DNA of 54,544 nt from Nonomuraea terrae (lineage in GTDB: Bacteria; Actinomycetota; Actinomycetes; Streptosporangiales; Streptosporangiaceae): contig NZ_SMKQ01000035.1 of the NCBI RefSeq assembly GCF_004348995.1, forward strand, positions 1-54,544. Direction: 5' to 3'. The translations under genes were made by a program, and so were the position numbers. The notes below the pieces were generated by a model. That model worked only from the letters and a program-made list of their open reading frames with translations, was not told where the DNA came from and searched no databases. Below, piece by piece: positions 48,990-54,544 of this stretch. Positions within the stretch are counted from its first letter, which is position 1. Each line of letters begins with the position of its first letter.

Positions 48990-50033
48990 GTGAAGCCCCT
49001 GCTCATCGCCCTCGCCCTCATCCTCGCCGCCCCCTTACCGGCCCACGCCCACCCGAGTCAGCCCCGCGACCTGCGGGAGCTGGCTCAGCGGCACGGCATC
49101 AAGATCGGTTCGGCCGTCGACGTCGCCGCGCTGCGCGCCGAGGCCGACTACCGCAAGGTCCTCAACCGCGAGTTCAACCACGTCACCGCCGAGAACGCGA
49201 TGAAGTGGGAGTCGGTCGAGCCGCAGCGCGGCGTGTACACCTGGGCCGACGCCGACGCCGTCGTCGAGAACGCGCGCCGCAACCGCCAGCAGGTCCGCGG
49301 GCACACCCTCCTCTGGCACAACCAGCTGCCCGCCTGGCTCACCTCCGGCGTCGCCGACGGCTCCATCGGCGCCGCCGAGCTGCGCTCGATCCTGCGCGAC
49401 CACATCACCACCCAGGTCGGCCGCTACAAGGGCAAGATCAGGGCCTGGGACGTGGTCAACGAGGTCGTGGAGGAGGACGGCACGCTGCGGCAGAGCATCT
49501 GGCTCACCCACCTCGGCCCCGGCTACATCGCCGACGCCTTCCGCTGGGCGCACCGCGCCGACCCGCGCGCCAAGCTCTTCATCAACGACTACAACCTGGA
49601 GTGGAACCAGCCCAAGATCGAGACCACGCTGTCGATCGTCAAGGACCTGCAGGCCGAGGGCGTGCCGATCCACGGCGTCGGCTTCCAGGGCCACCTCGGC
49701 ATCCAGTACGACTACCCCGGCGACTGGGCCAACGTCATGCGCCGCTTCGCCGACCTCGGCCTGGAGATCGCCATCACCGAGCTGGACGTGCGCATGGTGC
49801 TGCCGGTGACTCCCGAGAAGCTCGCCACCCAGGCCGACTACTACCGCCGGGCGCTCACCGACTGCGTCAGCGTCAGGGCGTGCGAGGAGATGACCCTCTG
49901 GGGCTACACCGACCGGCACTCGTGGGTGCCCGGCTGGTTCGAGGGCGAGGGATCCGCCTGCGTCATGGACGAGAACCTCGCGCCCAAGCCCGCGTACCAC
50001 GCGCTGCTGGCGGTGCCCCGCCAGCGCCGCTAG
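48990..50033 (+). CDS. Secreted endo-1,4-beta-xylanase, GH10
   Basis: This 347-residue protein has a Sec signal peptide (KPLLIALALILAAPLPAHA, cleavage after AHA near 21) and one GH10 barrel. The acid/base is Glu158 in WDVVNEVVEE and the nucleophile is Glu264 in ITELDVR. Other GH10 marks are HVTAENAMKWESVEP, RGHTLLWHNQLPAWL and LFINDYNLEW. No carbohydrate-binding module is attached. The enzyme should cut xylan outside the cell. GTG start. The gene stands alone, with its own promoter and operator. Confidence 0.95.
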   Translation: MKPLLIALALILAAPLPAHAHPSQPRDLRELAQRHGIKIGSAVDVAALRAEADYRKVLNREFNHVTAENAMKWESVEPQRGVYTWADADAVVENARRNRQQVRGHTLLWHNQLPAWLTSGVADGSIGAAELRSILRDHITTQVGRYKGKIRAWDVVNEVVEEDGTLRQSIWLTHLGPGYIADAFRWAHRADPRAKLFINDYNLEWNQPKIETTLSIVKDLQAEGVPIHGVGFQGHLGIQYDYPGDWANVMRRFADLGLEIAITELDVRMVLPVTPEKLATQADYYRRALTDCVSVRACEEMTLWGYTDRHSWVPGWFEGEGSACVMDENLAPKPAYHALLAVPRQRR

Positions 50034-50584
50034 CCGCGTCCGCCCGGGCCCGGTTCGAGGCGCTGCAGGAGGCCGTGGACGAACCGGGCCCGGTGGGCCG
50101 TGCCGCCGTACGGGAAGTCGACCGTCCAGTGTTGCGGTGCGGGGCCGTCCATTTGGACGGCGCCGGGGAAGCTCGCCCCCACGTCGGCCACCACGCACGC
50201 CCACGGGACGAGCTCGGCGAAGGTCAGCGCGGCGGCGCCGGAGGGCCGTACGAACCACTGGTTCCACAGCTGCCCGCCGGGACCGAGCAGCACCTCGAAC
50301 TCCAGCCCCGGCCAGGACGGCAGCGGCCAGCGCAGCACCTGGCAGCGCAGGCTCCCCGCCGTCCTGCTCCCCCGGTACGGCGCCGGCCCGAGCGCCCGGC
50401 GCACCGCCGCCGCCCCTCTGGGCGCCCTCGACGCGTGGGCCGTGCGCGTCCAGTGGGCGTGCGCCGCCCGAAGCTCGCCCCGGGACGCCCCCATGGCCTC
50501 CAGCGCCTCCTCGACCCGGCCGGGGTTGAGATCGCGCATACGATGCATCAACGCCAGCTCGAACTCCCGCACCCCGAACGCCAT
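50030..50584 (-). CDS. Uncharacterised 184-residue protein
   Basis: I do not recognise the family. The protein begins AFGVREFELALMHRMRDLNP and is soluble, with many Trp and Pro residues (LRWPLPSWPGLEFEVLLGPG, QLWNQWFVRPSG, PQHWTVDFPYGG). Its pattern and length are regular, and codon use suits a real gene. It overlaps the xylanase stop by 4 bases, convergent. Confidence 0.65.
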   Translation of the reverse strand: MAFGVREFELALMHRMRDLNPGRVEEALEAMGASRGELRAAHAHWTRTAHASRAPRGAAAVRRALGPAPYRGSRTAGSLRCQVLRWPLPSWPGLEFEVLLGPGGQLWNQWFVRPSGAAALTFAELVPWACVVADVGASFPGAVQMDGPAPQHWTVDFPYGGTAHRARFVHGLLQRLEPGPGGRG

Positions 50585-50608
50585 GCCGTCCAGCTTGCCA
50601 GCCCCCCG

Positions 50609-50998
50609 TCACCTGTCGCTGATCAGGGCTTTGACGATGAGCTGTTCCTCGCCCGCGGGCCCGTCGAGGCGGAGTGACACGTCCCAGACGCCGCTCATCG
50701 AGAACAGCTCTCCCTCGGCCAGGAAGCGGCCCGGCCGCTGTTCGCGGGCGGTGATTTCCGGCGTGGAGTGGCCCATCTCCGGCATGACCGCCGACACGGC
50801 CACGGTGTCGGCATCACCCGAGTCCACCACCACCTCCATCGAGACGCGGCCGGTGACGGGCTCCTCGATCAGCACGGTGGCGGCGTAACGCGTTCCGGTG
50901 GTGCTCGTGCGGAGCGGCTCCGCCGCCGCGTTCCGGCCCGCCACGAACAGCGCCACCGCGGCCGCCACCAGCACGGCCACGACCGCGAGCCGCTTCAT
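50609..50998 (-). CDS. FixH/YtkA-like secreted or anchored protein
   Basis: This 129-residue protein has an N-terminal membrane anchor (LAVVAVLVAAAVALFVAGRN) and one immunoglobulin-like beta domain with MPEMGHSTPEITAREQRPGR and LFSMSGVWDVSLRL. This is close to FixH/YtkA-type domains found in copper and cytochrome oxidase clusters. The Met/His-containing MPEMGH may bind metal. The ATG overlaps the stop of the gene upstream (ATGA). It is the last of three coupled genes. Confidence 0.75.
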   Translation of the reverse strand: MKRLAVVAVLVAAAVALFVAGRNAAAEPLRTSTTGTRYAATVLIEEPVTGRVSMEVVVDSGDADTVAVSAVMPEMGHSTPEITAREQRPGRFLAEGELFSMSGVWDVSLRLDGPAGEEQLIVKALISDR

Positions 50999-52269
50999 CG
51001 GGCGCTCCCCGCCGCCGCGACGTCCACGGTGAACGGCGCGGTCACGATGCGGTCCGCGGTCGCGTACTGGGCCCAGGCCAGGTAGCGGCCCGGCTCGGGG
51101 AAGCTGAAGGTGAAGCGCAGCGGGGAGCCGGGCGTGCCCATCTCGTGGACGTGCCCCATGAACGCGCCGTCCTGGCTGCGGACGAGCAGATGGCCGGTCA
51201 TGCCGAGCCAGGGCCGTACGTCGCCGGGCGCGTCCAGCTCGATCGTGGCCGGCCGCCCCGCGACGGGGGCCGCCGGCCGCAGCCGTGGCGCCGCGGCCGC
51301 CGCCTGGATGCTCTCGCCCGCCGGATCACCGGCGGGGTGCACCGTGAAGGCGCCGGTGAGGAGCTGGCCGCCGGAGTCCTGGCGTTCGACCTCCGCGTGG
51401 GCGAAGTAGCGGCCGGGGCGGTCGGCGCGCAGCCGGACCTCCAGCCGTCCCGGCGCGGTGCGCAGCGGGTGGACGTGGCGGAAGTACCGTCCGTCCTCGC
51501 TGGTGACGACCACGTGGGCGATGGCCTCGTGGTGGACGGCGAGGTCGTCCACGGGCCGCCCGGTGGAGCCGTCGACGAGGTCGAGCCGCAGGGTGAACTC
51601 CTCCCCCTCCGCCGGCCGGTCCGGCACCGTGGCCACCTTCCCCTGCGCGAACGGCCGCCCGCCCACGGGCGTCGCGGCCGTGGGCGCGGCCCCGTCGGGC
51701 GGCGGCGCAGGCAGGGCTTGCTCGAACACGACGACCATGGCGGCCACCGTCACCCCGGCCGCGGCGCCCCCGGCCAGCAGCATCGCCGTGCCCCTGCGGG
51801 CGAGGCCGCCGGTGAGCACGCCGCCGACCAGCAGCGTCCCGGCGAGGAACAGACCGCCGTAGATGAGGAAGTCCCCCGCCGAGCCACGTTCGACCAGGAC
51901 GCGGAAGGGGATGACGGCGACCTCGTCGCCGGCGCGCAGCGTCAGCTCGTGCGGGCCCGTCCTGGTCACCGTGAGCTGCGTGTAGCGCGGGTCGCGGGGC
52001 GCCGCCTCGGCCGTGCCGGTCACCGTACGGCCGTCCTCGACCGAGCGGACCCGCAGGCCGATCCGCAACGGGGTGACCGGTTCGTACGCGACCACCCCGA
52101 TCCGCAGCGGCCCCGGCACCCGGGACGTCCCCTTGATCACCACCGTCAGCTCGGCGCCGGCGATCGTCTGGGCGATGCGCAGGTCGGCCCCGGCCGTGAC
52201 GTTGTGCGCAGCGGCCGGGGCCGCCATCGCCAGCAGCAGCACGGCGACGAGGCAGAGGAGTCGGATCAT
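50995..52269 (-). CDS. Secreted/anchored beta-domain protein with His motifs
   Basis: This 424-residue protein has a signal peptide (LLCLVAVLLLAMAAPAAAHN), a first beta domain (to about 140), a membrane pair (DFLIYGGLFLAGTLLVGGVL, LLAGGAAAGVTVAAMVVVF) and two more YtkA-like domains. Their repeated marks are RYFRHVHPLRTAPGRLEVRL and GHVHEMGTPGSPLRFTFSFP, with HVH and an HxH site each. Such pairs occur in copper-handling proteins. Function is inferred only. It overlaps both neighbours by four bases. Confidence 0.75.
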   Translation of the reverse strand: MIRLLCLVAVLLLAMAAPAAAHNVTAGADLRIAQTIAGAELTVVIKGTSRVPGPLRIGVVAYEPVTPLRIGLRVRSVEDGRTVTGTAEAAPRDPRYTQLTVTRTGPHELTLRAGDEVAVIPFRVLVERGSAGDFLIYGGLFLAGTLLVGGVLTGGLARRGTAMLLAGGAAAGVTVAAMVVVFEQALPAPPPDGAAPTAATPVGGRPFAQGKVATVPDRPAEGEEFTLRLDLVDGSTGRPVDDLAVHHEAIAHVVVTSEDGRYFRHVHPLRTAPGRLEVRLRADRPGRYFAHAEVERQDSGGQLLTGAFTVHPAGDPAGESIQAAAAAPRLRPAAPVAGRPATIELDAPGDVRPWLGMTGHLLVRSQDGAFMGHVHEMGTPGSPLRFTFSFPEPGRYLAWAQYATADRIVTAPFTVDVAAAGSAR

Positions 52270-53330
52270 GCCCGCTCGGGGGCGGCGTTCGGCAGGAACA
52301 GCGCCCCGAGCGCGAGGCCGATCAGCCCGGCGATGATCGGCGCGCCGGTCCACAGCTCCGGCACGGCGGGCAGGCCGCCGCCGGTGGCCGAGGCGACCCC
52401 GATGAACAGCGTCCAGGTGGCGAACGCCGACAGCCCGGCGAACGCCCAGTACTCCCCCCGCCGCGACGCCGACGGCCGCAGCCATCGGATCAGCAGGTCG
52501 CTCACCGCGCCGCCGGCCACGAACCCGAGCAGCATCGGCAGGTTCTCGAACTCCGTCTGCGCGCCCGGCATGAGGACGGCGATCGCGTACATGAGGGTCA
52601 CCGACCCGAACGGCAGGTTCCAGCGGCGTACCAGGAGCAGGACGGGGGCGAGCAGGACGACGTTGGTGAGGACCATCGCGGCGGCGAGCCGGTCGGCGCC
52701 GGGCCCGTCGAGCAGGGAGAACGCCTCCACGACGCGCTCGGCGCGGTACTGCATGGCGTCGCCGTACATGAGGAAGAGCGACACCAGCGTGGTGGCGAAC
52801 GCCAGCCCGATCAGCGCAGGCAGCAGGCGGCCCAGCGACGGCCGTTCGCCCACGTCGGGGGCGCTCCACGCCGAGCGCAGCGGCGTGGTGACGATGAGGA
52901 GCATCGTCACGATCAGCCCGAGATGTGAGGGGCTGAACAGGATGTCGATGGTGGTCTCGATGCCGAGGAACGTGTGCCACATCATGTCGACGAAGCCGAA
53001 GGCGGCGAACGCCGGGATGGCGAGCAGCCCGGCCAGGTAACCCTTCGGGACGGCGGCCAGCCCCTGCCGCCCGGCGCGGACGCCCCGCCACGCCTGCCAG
53101 AGGATCCACCCCGAGACGACGGCGAATCCTGAGTAGAACACGGCGTGCCAGGGCGTGAAGAACGTCTCCAGCTCCGCCAGGTTGGTGTGAGCCCAGGCGT
53201 CGATCATCAACCCGATGCCGAACCAGACCCCGAGCAGCGCTGTGACGAGGTCTGTTCTGGGCGACACCCATGCGCGAGGTTCCCCGGAATCGGCCAGTAA
53301 TCGGCGCATGCCCGTGTGCGCGACAGCCAT
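52266..53330 (-). CDS. Multi-spanning membrane protein, first gene of envelope operon
   Basis: This 354-residue protein has about nine membrane helices, including LVTALLGVWFGIGLMIDAWA, AFAAFGFVDMMWHTFLGIET, FSPSHLGLIVTMLLIVTTPL and WAFAGLSAFATWTLFIGVAS. Conserved-looking His residues (FFTPWHAVFYSGF, MMWHTFLG, PSHLGL) lie in or near helices, which suits metal or haem binding. I do not recognise a named family. The ATG at 53330 follows GGGAG. Its stop overlaps the next gene by four bases. Confidence 0.78.
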   Translation of the reverse strand: MAVAHTGMRRLLADSGEPRAWVSPRTDLVTALLGVWFGIGLMIDAWAHTNLAELETFFTPWHAVFYSGFAVVSGWILWQAWRGVRAGRQGLAAVPKGYLAGLLAIPAFAAFGFVDMMWHTFLGIETTIDILFSPSHLGLIVTMLLIVTTPLRSAWSAPDVGERPSLGRLLPALIGLAFATTLVSLFLMYGDAMQYRAERVVEAFSLLDGPGADRLAAAMVLTNVVLLAPVLLLVRRWNLPFGSVTLMYAIAVLMPGAQTEFENLPMLLGFVAGGAVSDLLIRWLRPSASRRGEYWAFAGLSAFATWTLFIGVASATGGGLPAVPELWTGAPIIAGLIGLALGALFLPNAAPERA

Positions 53331-53555
53331 CGTGGCTCCCTTCTGTCGGCTCGAATCTATCCACCCGAGGCGGGGTGCAGGCGGGCTCAGGGGAACGCGA
53401 CAGCGCCGTCCGGCCCTTCGGCCGTTCGCCGGGAAATGTTGCGCGTTATCGGCCTCGCCGACGGAAGGTTTACCCTGTTGACCCCGCTTGAGACGGACGC
53501 CTCCTCTGCGGGATGCTGGTACGTCAACGGCGGTTGATTTCTGCTCGGGGGTCGG

Positions 53556-54544
53556 ATGAGGTCTTTGCGGGTCCTGCGCTGGCTGCCCTTCGTCGTGATG
53601 TTCGGCGTGGCCCTGACCGATGTGCTCGCCGGCCGGTCCCTGGTGTTCCTGCCGCTGCTCACGCTGGGCCCGGCCTTCGCGTCGGTGTCGGGCGGCGTAC
53701 GGCGCACCGCGATGGTGGGCGCGGTGGCGCTGGCCATCTGCGTGCCCATGGCGATGCACAACGGCCTGCTGTTCACCTGGGAGAACAACCTCACGGTCGT
53801 CAGCATCGCCGGGGTGACCGCGGCGAGCATGCTGGCCGCCCGCCTGCGCCTGAGGCGGGAGCGCGAGCTGGCGAGTGTCCGGCAGGTCGCCGAGGCCGCC
53901 CAGCGGGTGCTGCTGCGGCCCGTGCCCCGCAGGGCCGGCGACCTGAGGGTGGCGCTGTCGTACACCTCCGCGGCGGCCGAGGCCCAGATCGGCGGCGACC
54001 TGTACGAGATCGTCACCACGCCGCACGGCGTGCGCCTGCTGATCGGCGACGTGCAGGGCAAGGGCCTGGCCGCGGTGGAGACGGCGGCCTGGGTGCTCGG
54101 CGCGTTCCGCGAGGCCGCCTACGACCAGGCCGACCTCGCCGACATCGGGGAACGGCTGGAGGTCAGCCTGGCCCGCCACCTGGGCCCCGAGCAGTTCGTC
54201 ACCGCGATCATCGCCGAGGTCCGCGACGACGAGCTGACGCTGGTGAACTTCGGCCACCCGCCGCCGCTGCTCGTCCTCGCCGGCGGCGAGCCGCGCACGG
54301 TCGAGCCGCCGGAGGCCGGCCTGCCGCTCGGACTGCGCGTGTTCGGCCCGGGTGTGCCCAAGGCGCATCGTGTCCCGTTCCACAGCGGCGACCGCATCCT
54401 GTTCGTCACCGACGGGGTCATCGAGGCCAGGAACGCGACCGGCGACTTCTACCCCCTCACCGAACGCGCCGGGCTCCTCACCCGCGACGACCCCCAGGAG
54501 GCCCTCGACGCCCTCCGCGCCGACCTCGTCGCCCACGCCGGCGG
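53556..54544 (+). CDS. SpoIIE/PP2C-type serine phosphatase, 3' end outside window
   Basis: The visible 329 codons encode an N-terminal membrane part (about four helices, to residue 100) and a cytosolic SpoIIE phosphatase domain. PP2C marks are AAAEAQIGGDLYEIV, LLIGDVQGKGLAAVETAA, VNFGHPPPLLVL and ILFVTDGVIEARNATGDFYP. This class dephosphorylates STAS anti-sigma antagonists, like the one at 26743, but a link is not shown. The frame is open at the right edge; near-complete length suggests only a short end is missing. Confidence 0.9.
   Translation, partial: MRSLRVLRWLPFVVMFGVALTDVLAGRSLVFLPLLTLGPAFASVSGGVRRTAMVGAVALAICVPMAMHNGLLFTWENNLTVVSIAGVTAASMLAARLRLRRERELASVRQVAEAAQRVLLRPVPRRAGDLRVALSYTSAAAEAQIGGDLYEIVTTPHGVRLLIGDVQGKGLAAVETAAWVLGAFREAAYDQADLADIGERLEVSLARHLGPEQFVTAIIAEVRDDELTLVNFGHPPPLLVLAGGEPRTVEPPEAGLPLGLRVFGPGVPKAHRVPFHSGDRILFVTDGVIEARNATGDFYPLTERAGLLTRDDPQEALDALRADLVAHAG

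Noticed and set aside
1..54544. tRNA or rRNA genes, insertion sequences, CRISPR arrays
   Set aside because: I saw no tRNA-like CCA-end or T-loop patterns, transposase motifs, terminal inverted repeats or spaced repeats that would support such a call. A covariance-model scan would be decisive.

Overview
The window is about 54.5 kb of very GC-rich DNA with dense genes, GTG/TTG starts and many 4-base stop/start overlaps. It also carries a conservon (cvnABCD), an Mrp antiporter operon, F420-type LLM oxidoreductase, many TetR regulators and secreted hydrolases. Together these point to a filamentous actinomycete, most like Streptosporangiales (Nonomuraea or relatives). The genus is inferred from style, not proven. 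No tRNA, rRNA, CRISPR array, insertion sequence or phage module was seen.

Left part (1-13.4 kb): the first three genes of a Wadjet-type anti-plasmid defence operon (jetA-jetB-jetC, DUF2397/DUF2398/TIGR02680 families) run off the left edge. A SRPBCC-like protein and a secreted TAP-family peptidase follow, then a six-gene Mrp cation/proton antiporter operon. Its MrpC carries a long, unusual coiled-coil tail.

13.4-27.3 kb: a cytoplasmic molybdenum hydroxylase operon (PaoABC/YagTSR-like) is divergent from an acetate kinase-erythromycin esterase-like pair. A RecD2 helicase comes next, then a group of NAD/ADP-ribose genes (ADP-ribosylglycohydrolase, KptA RNA 2'-phosphotransferase, NADAR protein) with an unknown gene and two decayed sugar-metabolism fragments between them. 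After these come KtrA, a CBS protein, a TetR regulator, a STAS protein and an unannotated 45-residue Arg/Trp-rich mini-gene with its own ribosome site and terminator.

27.6-36.6 kb: a small-molecule defence-like region. It has a frameshifted MFS exporter with a TetR regulator (matching operators at both promoters) and a second TetR divergent from a macrolide-type glycosyltransferase plus an aldo/keto reductase, with a 28-bp palindrome over the glycosyltransferase start. Two tandem secreted paralogues, an LLM oxidoreductase behind a possible attenuator, and an orphan histidine kinase follow.

36.9-54.5 kb: a complete conservon, a GlxA-type AraC regulator, a zinc-free alcohol dehydrogenase/quinone oxidoreductase and a mannitol-dehydrogenase family enzyme. 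Next is a likely steroid- or terpenoid-type catabolic patch: P450, TetR, a deleted SDR pseudogene, and a 3-ketosteroid-dehydrogenase-like flavoprotein, where P450 and flavoprotein promoters share an operator over the -35 box. A secreted GH10 xylanase, a three-gene envelope cluster with His-rich extracytoplasmic proteins, and a SpoIIE-type phosphatase cut by the right edge complete the window.
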